The notes: generated by a model not told the origin, from the sequence alone. DNA of 64,000 nt from Hypomyces perniciosus (GCA_008477525.1 SPDT01000002.1:1674001-1738000); one strand, 5' to 3'; positions 45,100-59,712 are shown, numbered from the stretch's first letter. Numbers and translations are program-made.

Positions 45100-48000
45100 A
45101 AGATAATAACCTTTATTACTAATTCTATCTCTTCAGCTAAATAATTAAAAAGGGCTTAGCTTAATAAAAAAAATTAAAATAAACCTTTAAGTAGGAAATC
45201 TTAAAGTAGGTAGCTAAAAATTAAAACTTTAAAGTATAAATTAAAGCCTAGGTTAAAGCCTTAAATACAGCCTTACTATTAAGCCCCAGAAATAATAACC
45301 TACCTAGCTACTATTAAATTAAAAACTTTAAGTAATTTAATAGTAAATAAAAGGATATTATTAAATATTAATAAAAATATATTAACTAATATTCCTAGAT
45401 TAATATTACTTTTATAAGCAATTAATTAATCTTTTTAACTAAATTTAAAAAGATCCTATATATTGCAGGTCTTTTAAAAAGAGATATATATTAATTATAA
45501 TAAAGAAACTTTAATACTATTATTAAAAGTTTTAATAACCCTGCCTAATAATATTAAAAAATTAATACAGTACTTTTTATTAATTCTAATAAATAATATA
45601 AAATAATCAACCTCTTTTAAAAGGCATTGCAGTCTTTTAATAACCTATATATATTAAATAAGCCTTTCTAGAATTTTATAATAGAGTTATTTATATTAGG
45701 CAGTAAATGCAGTAAAACTGCTAAATAGATAGTAAAGGCCTTAAAGATAAAGGTCTTTTAAGAGTTTACTAATACTATAAAGACTTAAATAATTAAGCTA
45801 GATAAGTTTAACTTTATTAAATAGTGTTAACTTTACTAAACTATTTATAATAGGCTTTAAAAGGGCGCCTACTATAACGCCTTTTATACTGCCTAAATAG
45901 GCTATTATTAATAAAGCTATTAATAGCAGTAGTATTAGCATTAATAGCAATATTATTAACGCTAGTAAAATAATTAAGCTGCTGCTTTAATGCTAGCCGG
46001 CGACCTAATATAACTGGATATTATATATACCCTGCCACTTTACCTTTAAATTTTTCGCGAGGAATATATCGCTAAAAGACTTTACTTTTACTGCAAAAAG
46101 CAAGCTATAGCCTTAATAAATATAATAAAAAAAAGCAGTTTAATATATACTAAAGCAATCTATACTAAATATAAAATTAAAACCGCTAAGTTTAGTTATA
46201 CTAACTATACCTTAACCTAATAATACCTTAAGGCTAATAATAAAATAGCCTAGTAAGGTATAATAACTAAACTCTAGTGGCGCGCTAATATTACCTATAA
46301 TGCTTAGGTAACCTATAAATCTAGGCCTTAAACGATATACCCTCTTTAAGTATTAATAAAGATTATAATAGTGGCGCTGCCTTATTAACTTTTAGCTTAC
46401 TTTAGTTTAGCTAGACCTACCTATTAAAAACCTAGACGTAACTCGCAAACTAGGGAAAAGATTAACTTTTGCTAAAAGTCGCAAATAAAGGTTAACTATA
46501 AATAGGATTATTATCCTAAAATAGATCTACTATTATGTTTTTAATTGAAAACCCTTTAGATTTAAATTAATAGACAGTAAATCCCTTTTAATATAAACTA
46601 TATTATTTTTTGTATATAATGTCTATATTAATATAAAAGCTTTAATAAATAGCAGCTATATACTTTAAGCTTTTACTAACTGCGCTTTTATTAAGCAATT
46701 TAATATTATTACCTAATAACTGCTATTTACTAAAAATCTTTTATTTACTAATAGAAGTATAGCCGATAAAATTTTAAACTTTTTTATTATATAAACTATA
46801 ATTAACTTTTATAAAAAACTCTACCTTTTTTTTATTATAAATATCTTTAATAATATACCTATAATCTTTAGCCTTTTATAGCTAAGAAAATATAACCTTA
46901 ATATTAATTAAAAAGAGGTAACTATTACTTTTAGATTTTATTACTATTATAATTACTATCTTTTAAAAAGTATAGCCGGCTTTATATAAATCTTAATAGC
47001 AGTTAAAATAAAAAACAATTTCGCTAAAGCTAATATAGGGAGTATATATTACTAATAACTAATAGTTAAAGACGCCTTAAATAAAGCAAAGCCTAACTTA
47101 ATTAAATAAAGAATTACACTATATTAGTAACTATTAATTAAAAATACTTTAAAAGAAATAAACTATAACTTAATTAAGGAAAAGGCCTTTAAACTATATA
47201 TTTTATAAACCTTAACGTTAAACTGAGATTATTATATAACCTGTAAATATAGTGGAACTAATAATAAGGAAATATAGGTATAAATAATCCTAAATTAAGT
47301 ATATATAAGGCTATTGCCTGCCCTTATAATTTGCAGTTAATAATAAAAAGGGAAACCCTTGCTAAAGTTATTACTATTACTTTTTAATATACTACTTCTA
47401 TAAAACTAAACTGAACTTTAAAATTAGAAAATATACTTAAATATAGCGGATATATAGATAATAGCAGCTATAAACTTTATTACCTTCTATTAATAACTAT
47501 ATATCTATATCATAAAAGTAATTTAAAAGGAGATTAATTAAGCTATTAAAATTAAAGAATTAATACCTATTACTTTACTAAAGCTTTTAAATAAGTTTTT
47601 CTAATAAATACTTATAGGATAAAGAGATTATATTCAGGCAAAAATAGTATTATTTAAAGAAATATATAACTTTATTAATAAATGCTACTCTTTAATATAA
47701 TTAAAAAAGATTATAACTGCTAATATCAAGAAATTTATAGCAGGGAAACTTAAGTTTAATAAACTGGATATCATGAAAAAACTGCTATCTTAGCTATATA
47801 ACTTATACAATACCTTCTTATTAAAGACAGCAAATAAGCTTCCCCTATAATAGGCCTAGGATTATAAAATTAATATACTGCTAGGAAAAGACCCGCTATA
47901 TTAAAAGAATAGGCTATTTTTACCTGATAAACTATAAGTAATAAAAAAATAGTTAAATAATAATTTAGCGAAAGGATTTATCTGCAAATCGCAAGTATAA

Positions 48001-50960
48001 TGCACTACTCCTCTCCTTTTAGCGGCAAAACTAAAAGGCAGTGTCTATATCTATTAAAATTACTGAAGGTTAAATAATATTACTATTAAAAATCGGTATT
48101 TATTACTATTAATCTAGGAAACCTTTAATGCTTTAAGTTAAGTAAAGGTATATATAAAACTCGATATTATTACTGCATTTAATAACCTCTATATCACTAA
48201 AAGGGATATATAAAAAACAGCGTTTATTATAAAGTTTAGCCTTTTCAAGATATTAATTATACTTTTTAGCCTCTATAATACGCCTACTATATTTTAATAC
48301 TATATTAACTATACTCTCTATAACCTCTTTAACTATATCTATATAGTATACTTTAATAATGTCTTTATATATTTATTATACTAAAAAGAGTATTAAAAAT
48401 ATATATATAAAGTAGTAGCCTGCCTTTAAAACGCTGGCCTTTAGATTAATATTATTAAATATAAGTTTAAAATAATAAAAATAAAATACTTTAGCTTAAT
48501 TATTACTTTAAAGGGACTGGAAATAGATCCTGAGAAAGTTAAGGCTATATTAAACTGGCAATTACTTAAAGGAGTAAAAGACTTATAAAAGTTCTTTAGC
48601 TTTATAAATTTCTATTGCCATTTTATTTAAAGATACTCTAAAATAGCTATACTATTAAATAAACTTTTAAAGAAGGATTAACTATATATTTAGGGAGAGA
48701 AATAGCAGGAAGCTGTTAACCTAATTAAATATACCTTTAAATTAGCCTTAGTTTTAGCCCTTTTTAATTATAATAAATAAATAGTCTTTAAGACTAATGC
48801 CTTTAATTAAATATTAGGCGGTATTTTATTGCAGTATAATAAAAAAGGCATTTTACGCTTTATTATATTCTTTTCTATAAAGTATAATGCCTAAGAATAT
48901 AACTATAAGATTTATAATAAAAAGCTCTTAGCTATTATTAAAGTAATAGAAAAGTAATGCCTAGAATTATAAGGCTTATAAGAGTTTAATGTTATTATAG
49001 ACTATAAGAACCTTAAATACTTTACTTTAATAAAAGCTTTAAATTAACAGTAAATCTAATAGTTTAAATTCCTTTCTGGCTTTAACTTCTATATTGTCTA
49101 TTAACCTAGCTTTAAGGCTGTAAAGCCTAATGCCTTAAATAGAAAAGCGGAAGATAGGCCCGCGAAATCAGACCCCTTTAACAATTAAATTAAAAATAGG
49201 TAATATATTATCCTCCCGCAAAGTTCTTTTAGCCTTAAAGCTTAAGCGATATTTTAAAAAGAAGTTTTATTAAACATTAAACTATCTATAAAAGCCGCCT
49301 TTATAGCTATAATAATACCAGCAGAAAATAAACTAATTAATAACCTAATTACAGTAGTATATAAATAAAATACTATAGTAAGAGAAATAGTAATTGCACT
49401 TTAAGACCTTAATATCTGCCAATAGCTAAAATAGCTCTGTAAAGAACTTTAGATTGCAATAAATAACTGCTAAATAATAAATAACAGAATTTATTACTAA
49501 AAGCAGCTTTTTATTCCCTTTAATAATAAACTTTAAATATAAATCTTATTTAGAAACCACTTAAATAGCCTAGCCAGACATTTAAGTAAGTTTAAAACTT
49601 TAAACTTTATTAGCTGGATATACTAGTAGCTATAGATTTTAAAAGATATTAAAGTATTTATATAAGCCTATAAACTGTATATTAAAATAAAGGCTTTGCA
49701 ATCTTTACTATAAGGCTTCCTTTAACTATTATTAATTTTATTCTATATATAGTTAAATATCTCTATTAACTATATTATACTACTGCCTAAATTATATTAA
49801 TATAATATTACCTATAAGTATTTACTGGTAATAGTTTACTGCTTTATAAAAATATATTATTTTATACCTATTACTTTACTATTAATAAAAAAGCTAGCTA
49901 ATATATTTATTAGCAGGATTTACTGCCTTTATAGTATATTTAATAATATTATATTAGACTATAGTATATAGTTTATATTAAAATTCTAGGAATAACTTTT
50001 AAAGCAATTAAGAGTTATATTAAAATAGTTATTAGCCTTTCACTTTAAGATTAATAGCTAAACTAAAAGGATTAATATAAGCGTAAAATAATACCTATAA
50101 GCTTTTATTAACTTTTACTAGGATAATTAGGCTTATTGGCTTTTATTGCCTGAATTCGCTATAAATAATATAATATTTGAAACTACTGGCGTATTACTAT
50201 TTTTCACTAATTATAGTTTTAACCTTTGCTTAAGGATAAAGCCTTTATAGCCCTGCCCGCTAAACCTCTTTATAGTAAAGAAAAGAGAGTTTTTCCGCAT
50301 TAATATTATTACTAAGCGATTCGAATATATTATTATATAGCTGAAAGCCTTTACTGAGGCTTTAGGAAAAAGATATAAAGAAAACGCAAATGCGCAGAGA
50401 GAGGCGTTACTAGTCTATACTATTAGGCAGGAAGTCTTTATCGATATGCGAAATATAAAGATTAACTGGCTAATAAAGAAGCTAGATAATAAATAGGCAA
50501 GGCTTTATATAATCATAAAGGTATATTTATAAGCCTGCGCTATTAGCCTGCTAGAAAGTATAAAGATTTTCCTAGTCTTATATAACTCCCTCCTGCAACT
50601 TAAGACAGTTACTTTACTATATCTTAAGCAAAAAATAATTAATACAGCTAAATTAAGGAATATTTAAGGCAAAATACTGGAAAAAGAAGATAATATAGAT
50701 AAAGTATAAGAGAAATAGGAGTTTAAAGCGCTTTTAGATTATTATAATAATAATAGATTCTATTACTTTATTAAATGGAAATACTATACTGCTATATAAT
50801 AATTAGCTAAAGATTTGTAAGGCTAAGAGAGGGTAATATAAAACTTTTATAGGAGAAACCCAGAAAAGCTAGGCCTACTGCAATAGGCACTAAAAGGAAT
50901 TATAAAAAAGGAAAAAGAGGAAATAGGTAGAAAGAAACTAATGCCTGCAGAGCGCCAACT
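45100..50960 (+). pseudogene. Gypsy-3 gag-pol relic
   Basis: Gag about 45100-46050, protease about 46540-46950, reverse transcriptase about 47970-48500 (TKRDI-KTAFIIKF, YFNNVFIY in place of YLDD, GLEIDPEKVKAI), RNase H about 48720-49150, integrase about 49760-50400 (INNIIFETTG, LCLRIKP) and a chromodomain with FIKWKYY near 50760. Stops fall mostly at former Gln and Trp codons, consistent with RIP. Confidence 0.75.
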
Positions 50961-51136
50961 AAAGACTACACTACGCCGAAGCCTATAACTAAACTATATA
51001 TTACTGACACTAAAAACCATACAATTCGCCCCATTTACCCTTATATCGGAAGTATTAAAATGGATTACCCGGAATTTCGATTTATGCAAGCAATATAGCC
51101 ATTCGCGGCTAAATAGCGTAATAAAGGGGGGGGTAC

Positions 51137-51308
51137 TGTCACGGCACCGACTATAACGCGATATTGATGCCCTGTCACGTGAGCCCCGGTCACGTGACCA
51201 GGCCCTAATGCGTTCCTAGCTATAGCTTTCCATAGAGCCTCAGGGCTTTCTCGCTCCCCACGGCATAACAATGATATTTGCCTTAACCTGCCTTTCTATA
51301 CTATAATA
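51137..51308 (+). repeat. Gypsy-3 3' LTR, nearly unmutated
   Basis: 172 bp. Contains two CACGTG hexamers, 51176-51181 and 51191-51196, both inside a TCACGTGA-like context; the 5' LTR has lost both. Possible bHLH binding sites driving the element (inference). Confidence 0.75.
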
Positions 51309-53840
51309 ATTTTACGCTTTAAAATCTTTTATTCTTTTTATAATAAAGTTTAAAAATCTTTTATTATATTTTATAGAAATAATATTTCAATTATATATTA
51401 TTATACTAATAAAGCTTTTTATATTAAACTATTAAATACTTTAAAAGTAAAATATAAGTTTTATAGTAAAAGAGGTATAAAATAGTTTTTAAAAATTAAA
51501 ATTATTTATAATTATATAAAATATAAAATGTAGTTTAAGAAAATTATAATATAATTTAAGTTTAATAAAAGAATATAGTTTTTTATAATTTTAATATTTA
51601 TTATAAAGCTTTAGAAAAATATATTATAAACTTTAAATATAATTATTAAAATATATTAAAAGGAAGTATAATTAATACTTAATATAGCTATTATAATAAC
51701 GTTTAATATAATATATTATACTTTAACTTTATTATAGTTTTTAATTAACTTTAATAAAAAGTATTTTAAAGCAGTTAATTAATTAATATATAATTTATAT
51801 ATATAGTATTTTTTAGTTTTTTAATATAAAGGGTAAAGAGAAATATAAATTTTAATTACTTTAAGTAAGATTCTTGTTATTAATAATATAAATATTTAAA
51901 GATTATTTTAAAGGTATTTTATTATAGTTTTGTTAAGCTTTATTTTATAAAGTATAATATATTAAAGTATTATTAATATATTTATAATTAAAATTAAGCT
52001 ATTTACCTTTATTTTAATAATAAAAGAGGCTATAAGGTTATATTACCTTTTATAAAAAATAAAATTTACACTTAACGTTAACTCTAATATTAATTATAAT
52101 AATTAATTAATTATATACTGTATAATTAAAAAAAGTATATAAATTAAAATTTACTTATATATATCAATATATAAAATATATAGCCTTAATTAAAGTATTA
52201 AAAGATTATTTACAGTTTTTGTTTCTTATTAACCTTATATTTATTAATAGGTTTACCAAAGCCCTTTTATAATTATACTTTAAGTACTTTAAAATACTAT
52301 TAAATTTAATAAATATACAGTTATTAAAATAAAATATATAGAAATATAAAATATTAGTTAATTTAAATTTATAGGCTACTAGCTATAAAGGTATACTTTA
52401 TTTCTATAATAATTATTCTTTAAAAGCTTCTTAGCCTTTATATACTTATATATAAAGGGTATTATTATTATTACTATTTAAAGTAATTACTTTTGTAATA
52501 TATACTAAATCCTATTATTTTAATAAATTAAATTAAATGTATAATACTTTTTTATAATAAATGATAAGTTAATTATATAAGTTAATAAATATATAAATAG
52601 AAAATAAAGTATTTACTTTATTATTATATTTATTAATAGTTTCAAAGAGCTAATAAATAATTAATATAAGTATTAAATAACTATAACGAATATAAGTAAA
52701 TAAAATAATATAAGTAAATTAAAAAGGAGTTTATTAAAAGGTATATTAATAGTTTTTATTAAAGCAAGCAGTATATTATTAAAAGTAGGCAAAAATATCT
52801 TAAAAAAGTCTCTTTACTAGCAATTATTAATTTTAAATAACCTTTATAAAGAGGGGATCATAGTATAGTAGTAAAAGCAGTAATAGTAATAGAGGTAAAA
52901 GTAAAGGCAGCTATAAAAGTAGCTGTAGCAGGAGTAGCTATAAAAGCAGCTATTAAAGTAATAGTAGTAGCAATAAAGGCTAAGGCTAGGATGAAAGCAG
53001 CGACTAGGGCAAGAGCAGTAATTAAAGCTAAGGGAAAACTAAAAAGAGGAGAAAAAGGTATAGCTGCTTAGCTAACTAAGTAACTAATACTGTAATAAGC
53101 TACCTTTAAAGGGCAACTATAACTATACTTTACTAATAAAATATTCGTTTTCTGCAATTTCACTATTAATTAATAAATATATAGTATAAAAAGAATTAAT
53201 TGAAAGTGTATTACTTACAGTAAAAGCTATATTACTATTAATATTAATAATAATATTAATAACTAAAAAAGCATAAAAAATAAAGTTGAAGGCAGTTAAT
53301 ATACCTATTTTCAGTTATTTAAAACTAATTTACTTATTTAAAAAGCTTTATTATTTAACTTTTTATTATTATAGATTAATAATAATTATAGCTTTTATAT
53401 TCCTTTTACCTTTATAATAAAATATTAATATATATTTATAATAAAAAGCTTTTAATTAACTAAAAGAGGCTTTAAAAGCGCAGCCAGTTAATTATAATAC
53501 TATAAATAAACTAAAATAACAGTAAACAAAGTACTAGGAATAGCTTTATTAACTAAGGGGTATATTAGGCTAAATGGGCTAAGGCCTTACTGCTTCTTAA
53601 TATTAAAGCTAGTATTAAAGAGCTTATATCTACTTTATAAGTAAATATAAGCTAATATATATATTGTGTAAGCGATATATTAAACTATATAGACACTTAT
53701 GAAGCGCCTATATACTGCTTCTTTTCTTTATTAGCTATATATATATATTGTAAGGCCACTTTAGTATACTCTCTTTCATATAATCAAGCTTTATTTATTA
53801 TCTCTCTATACTTTATATAGCAATACCGCGCTCTGCTATA

Positions 53841-56800
53841 AAAGGCTATACTTCTTAGAGTATAATATAATAAACGAATTAAAATTAAAGGCACTAAAAA
53901 TAAAAAGGAATTATTAAAGGTAAATTAAATTAAAATAATAATTTAAATAATAATTTTCAATAATATAATTAAACTTAAGATTAATACTCTTTTAAATTTT
54001 ATTTTAAGGTTTATAAATACTTTAAAAATAAATGTAATTATCAGACTATAAAAAGTTATTACAATATAGTTTTATAAAAGAATTAATTTAATTATTTTAA
54101 GCCTACTTGATAGTAAATAACCTTTATTTTTATATATAAATACCTTTTTAAAAAAGAGCTATTAAACAGATTAAATATAATAGTTATGTATTTAAGATTA
54201 ACTATATAAGTTATTTGATTACTATGAAATAAGCCTTTTAAAGCTATAACCCTATAACCTGTATAATTAAAGGGATTATTAAAAAAGAATTATTTAATTT
54301 TCAAGCTTTAAATTTATTACTACTATTAAAATAATATTTTTATAAATTAAAGTAATTAAATATAGTTATTAACTCTAAACTAAATTAATTATAAAAGTCT
54401 ATAATTTAAATTTATATAGTTATAGTAGGAAAGATCTTTTAATATTTATAAGATTTACTATAGATATAGGTATAGTTAAAATAGCTTAATAGTATATTTA
54501 TTAATGCATTTATAAATTTTTAGTTAAAAGGAAATATTATTTTTAATTAATTAACTATAAAATAGAGTTTAAAGATATACTTTTACTAAACAACTAATAT
54601 TATATTTAATAATAGTGAAATAAATATATATAGTAAAACTATTCTTTAAATATATAGGTAATATATAAGTAATAGTTAAATTTTATATTATATTTAATAA
54701 AGTTTTAATATATTGTATTTTTAAGATATTATTTATTCAAGCTATACAGTTAATATTTAATTATATATTAAAGAATAAGGATTTATATATAAAATATAAA
54801 ATAAAAGTATTATATAACTTAAAGCTAAAATAAATATTAACTTTATTTTTAAATATAAACTTAATAAAATAGAAAAAGGTTTAAAAACCCTTTATTTTAC
54901 TTTTAAGGAAAAGGTTTTATATAGACTATTAAAGTAAATTAAAAAGGATTTAATTTAGTTATTACTGGCTAATAAAGTAGAATATTACATAAAAGTAATA
55001 AGGAAAGCAGTAATGGAATTTAACGGAATAAAGGAATAAAAGAAAAAGTCTTAAAAGAGAAGACAAAAGTATAAATAAATTAAAATTAATATTATATATA
55101 AAGGAAAGGTATAAAATCTATTTAATAGATAATACTTTATTTAATAGTTCTATTCCTATTAAAAGCTTTGATTAAAAGCAGAAACAGTAAAATAAAGTTA
55201 AAGATAATTCAGACTTTAATGCCCCTTTCACTAAATATATTACTTTAAAGTCTTTCTCAATTAAAGCTAGGTTAAAGCTTATATTAGACCGTTTAGCTGT
55301 AATTTTAAACGTTATAGAAGTGAAATTAATAGTATAAAAAACTGCAATTTTAATATAAATCTTAAAAAATAAAGAATTAATATTTGCTTAAGATTTTATA
55401 AAATACACAAAAATTAAACTTTAAAATCGCCGTGTTATAGATTATTTATATAATAAAGTATAATATTGAAAAAAGTAGCAGTATTGTAATCTTTAAACGT
55501 ATAAAAAAGAAAGTAATTAATTTACTATAAGTATATATTAAAAAAAAGTCTTTTAAAGGAAGGCTATATATTATATAAAAACCTATTCTTTTTAATACAA
55601 AAGAAAAATAGTAGCCTTTACTTTATTAGTTTTATTAGATAAATAAATAAAGTAACTATTAAAAATACTTTTATCCTTTAAATGTAAATTAATTTAATAA
55701 AGACTTTATAGGTTATATAATACTATTATTTCTAGACTTTTCTTTAGGCTACAATTAAATCCCTTTTTAATAAAAAAAGCTAAAACATAACTATATTTAT
55801 AAGCCTTATTAGCCTTTTAAAATATTATATTATCCTAATAAATGCTATAAACGTAATAATATAATTCTAATATATTATTTTTCAGATATTATTTAATTTT
55901 ATACCTAGAGTTTACTAATTACTTTTAAATAATATTATAGTGTAAGGTTTAAAGTTAATATATAGTAGTAAAAAAGTAATATTCAAAGTTTAATAGTATA
56001 TTTTAAAGTGCCTTTAAAATATAAATGAAATATTTATAAATATTAAAATATCAAGATATATAATTTTAGCAGTAAAATTAATGTTTTATTAAAGATATAT
56101 TAAATTAATACAATATTTATATACAATCAAAGAATATTAATTAACTATAAATAAAATTATTAATATTTAAGAAATAAAGAATTATAAAACTATTAATAAA
56201 GTTTATTCTTTCTTTAATGTAATTAACTATTATAGATATTACATTAAATATTTAATATAAATTATTAAGCCTTCAATAAGTTTATTAAAGAAAAATGCCC
56301 TTTAAAAGTAAATAAAGGAATAATAATAAACTATAAATAAACTTAAAAAACTTATTACTTTAAATTTAATACTACTAATATTAAATATAAATAAAGAATA
56401 TAAAGAGGTGATCTTTATAGCTAATATTAATATAATAGGCTAAAAGGCTATTTTAATATAGATTATAAAAGGGAAAGAATATTGACTTTAACATAAAAGT
56501 AAATACTAGGTTTTATTAAAGATAAAGTATAATATTATAAAAAAGGAATATAAGGCTTTACTTTAAGATTTTAAAAGGTTATATATTTATCTTTATAAAC
56601 TTTTATTTACATTAAAAATAGATATTGAAGTTATTATTAATTAAATAAACAGTAGAATTAATAATATTTTAAGCAGGTACATAACTTAATAGATTAATTA
56701 TATCCTTTTTTTAACTTGATAGATAGAATATATATTTAGGTTCAATTGGCTAAATTATTATAATATAATAATAAAGCAGTTATTTATTTATATACTTTTA

Positions 56801-59712
56801 GTAAATAGTATTTTTTATTGTATAATATTATAGGTTATACTATAATTAATTAAAACTATTATTAGTCCTGCTTTAATAAAATTAATTATAATTTAAGTTT
56901 TTTTAATTATTTAAGTAAATCCTATTACTTTAAATTTTATAGGCTAATATTATAGTTTACTTTTTTTTAATATTTAGTTTAAAAATAAAATAAATTTTAC
57001 TGCTAAAATAAGGATTTATTTATTAAAACGTTATTAAAATCCCTTTTTTAAATAAAAAGCTATTACTTTAATACCTTTTTCTGTTAATATATAAAGCTAA
57101 ATAAATAAAATTTTATTTAAATTAAAGTAATATTATGTTTTTATATCCGCTAATACTTTAATTATATTTTCAAAAGCTATGATTTCTATATTAATTAAAG
57201 TAAAGTTTATCCTTTATATAAAGTTTATCTTTACTTTTCTTTTAAACAGTCTTTTTTTATTTTTTATAGCTAAAAGTAACTATATTCTTTTATTTTATAA
57301 TAGTTTAATTTTTAATATAAATTAAAGAATTAAATAATAAAGCTATTTAATTATATTAATTTAAATTTCTAACTTTTATAAAATAGCTAGGAATTCTATT
57401 CTTTAAAGTATTATTATTTTTTCTTTAATATTTATTAATTTTATTTTATTTATTAAAAGTTTAAAATTTTATATTAATAAATATATTAAAAATAAATGTA
57501 TTAACAATAATAAAATCCTACTTTTTAAAAATAATTAAAATATTCTTTAAATACATTAAACACTTTTTTATAGTATTAAAATATATTATAATATTATTAA
57601 TAAAAGTTACTGTAAAATCGTAATAAAGTTAAAAGGTTTTATCTATAAACCTCTCTATATAAGCTAAAAGTTCCTAAATCCTATTAAAATAACTTCAAAT
57701 CTTTTTATACTTTTATAAATTACTATTATAAACTAATTCTAATATTTAAACTTTATAAAGAATTAATAGAAAAAGCACTTTATATTAATTATATTCATAT
57801 ATTATTTCCCTTTTAACTTTATAATAATACTTTACTGCTTTAATATTAAATCTATATTAAAAATAATAATATTAGTTAATACTTTTAAATTAACTATAAT
57901 TTTCATTTGTTATTATTATTTATTGTTCTTTAAACTATAAATATTAAATTAATAAAAGGTATTAATTTAATTATTTATTTGATATAACTTTAAATATAAA
58001 GTATATTAAAAGTTATATTTAATAACTTTTTATCCTTTTCGCTTACAGGCTAAAGTTATTATAAAACTTTACTATTTTATTAATTATTAACTAATAAAAC
58101 CTTTATATATTTAATAGGATTTATTTTAATTTCGTTAATATTTTTTTATAAATTAAAAAGCACCTTTATTAAGTTTTTAATTTAATAGGCTAGTTTTTTA
58201 TTTTTTATATAAATATATACTTTATATTTGATTTAAAATATAGCTTTATAGGTTTTTTTATAGTAAAGGTTTAGCTTCTTTTTATTTATTTAAAGGTTTT
58301 TAAAAAGGCTTTAATTTACCTCGCTCTTTTAATAATATAACTCATAATAAAAAACTTTTATTTTCCTTTTATATACTATAAACTAAATACTTTTAAATTA
58401 TATTATTATTAATATTAATTAATATTCCTATTATTTATTTTATATATATTACTTTTTAAGTATTTTTAATATTTATTTTTGAAAATATATAACATGTTAT
58501 AATATATTTTAACTATAAATAATTAAAAGGTTAAAATAAAAAGTAACCCTTTCCCTTTAAGCAGTATTTTAATAGGAATAAAGATAATATAAAGCTTTAT
58601 AAATTTACTATAATATTCTTTTTATATTTTACTTTTCTTTTAATTTTAAGTCTTTAATTTATAATATCTATTAAAATTTATAAACTATTATATACTATAA
58701 TTAATATACAGCTATAAAAGTTTAAAATATTTATATTATATAAAATATTCAATTTTTAATTAAATAATACTTGAACTATAATAGATTTTATAACCTATAT
58801 TATTATTTATACTTTTATAGTATATAGGATTTTAAAGATAAATCTAGAAATAAATACTATAAATTTAATTTATCTTTTTACCTACAATTTTCTAATATTG
58901 TTTAATTTAATAGTTTTTAAATAATTAATTTTAATATTAATAAAAAAGGTTAATATTTCGTTATTTATTATTAATTTAATTACTTTTAACTTAATATAAA
59001 TTAGCTTCATTTCTTTTAATCTAGTATATTTATATATATTTATTTTAATATATATATAGGTTATTAATCTATTTAAATTAGTTTCAATATAAATAGGTTT
59101 TATTTTAATAATTAAACTGAATATCTATAACCTTTAATATACTGCTTATACTTTTTATATTTTATTATATTCTTTTTTATTAATATACTTTTATAATTTT
59201 CTTTTCTTACAAAATATTTTACTATACTTTTTATATATTCTTTTATTTACTATTCTATTCTTAATATCGAAAATAACAAAAAGAGTATTTAAATTATTTT
59301 TTTAATTAATATAAAGTCTTTTATATAAACCTTTTCTAACTTTTATATATATATTTTATTTTAATATTTAAAATCTATATTATATATTTATTTATGTATA
59401 TATTAATATCTTTAATTAAATATAGCTTTTAAAACCTTTTTTAAGGAAAGTAATTTAATTTTTAAAAGGTAATTATTAATAAATATATATTTTAATATTT
59501 AATTACTTTAATTTTCCTTTTGAGTTTAAAAATTCAATATTTAATATTAACTCCCTTCACTATATTTTAAATAATAAAGGTTTCCTTTTTAAAGCTAATA
59601 AAGTTATTTTAATATATATTGCAAATTACTTATTTAAAAAGTTATATTATATTTTCAATTTGCCTTTTAATTTATATAACTATACTTTTATTTCTTTATT
59701 AATATCTTTAAA
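53841..59712. other. RIP-saturated retroelement debris
   Basis: Uniform AT-rich sequence with C almost only before C or T. Apart from the Gypsy relic at about 55600-56720 no domain could be read; from about 57000 the strand composition shifts to T-rich, which may mean an element in reverse orientation. Confidence 0.5.
55600..56720 (+). pseudogene. Gypsy-4 reverse transcriptase/RNase H relic
   Basis: Plus-strand reading gives KVYSFFNVINYYRYYIKYLI (about 56190-56250), the RT-RNase H connection seen in Gypsy elements, then LLKKNALQK, and an RNase H region with IADTN and KKEYKALL (about 56410-56570). No LTRs were assigned. RIP-inactivated. Confidence 0.55.

Larger units (their letters stand above)
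44607..51308 (+). mobile_element. Gypsy-3 retrotransposon, full length (6.7 kb)
   Basis: Equal-length 172-bp LTRs at 44607-44778 and 51137-51308, perfect ATTTT duplication at 44602-44606 and 51309-51313, and a GGGGGGGG tract before the 3' LTR. Inserted in the reverse transcriptase of Copia-2B. The 5' LTR and body are RIP-mutated; the last several hundred bases, and especially the 3' LTR, are nearly clean. Confidence 0.9.
42557..53560 (+). pseudogene. Copia-2B polymerase relic (interrupted)
   Basis: On the plus strand, KALYSLKDL..FNKLFLTLK near 44520-44600 is the Copia reverse transcriptase ALYGLKQ region; it is cut by Gypsy-3 and resumes at 51309 with the segment corresponding to the YVDD site in Copia-2A (there YFIS). 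Stops are frequent. A purine-rich Ser/Lys-coding stretch at 52865-53045 looks like a low-complexity protein linker and is odd this close to the 3' LTR. Confidence 0.55.
27847..53840 (+). mobile_element. Copia-2B retrotransposon, split by Gypsy-2 and Gypsy-3
   Basis: 5' LTR 27847-28109; interior 28110-30318, 42552-44606 and 51309-53562; probable 3' LTR 53563-53840, preceded by an AAGGGG tract. Without the insertions it is about 7 kb. Continuity across Gypsy-3 is exact against Copia-2A (GTTAATTTT joined to the ACGCTTTAAAATC side). Across Gypsy-2, Copia-2B carries about 0.7 kb not present in 2A. The outer flanks (ATTAT, AAAGG) do not match, so the 3' assignment is less sure. RIP-saturated throughout. 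Confidence 0.65.

Noticed and set aside
51065..51271. Minus-strand 68-codon frame
   Set aside because: It spans the junction of the Gypsy-3 3' end and its LTR; chance frame in a mostly unmutated LTR.
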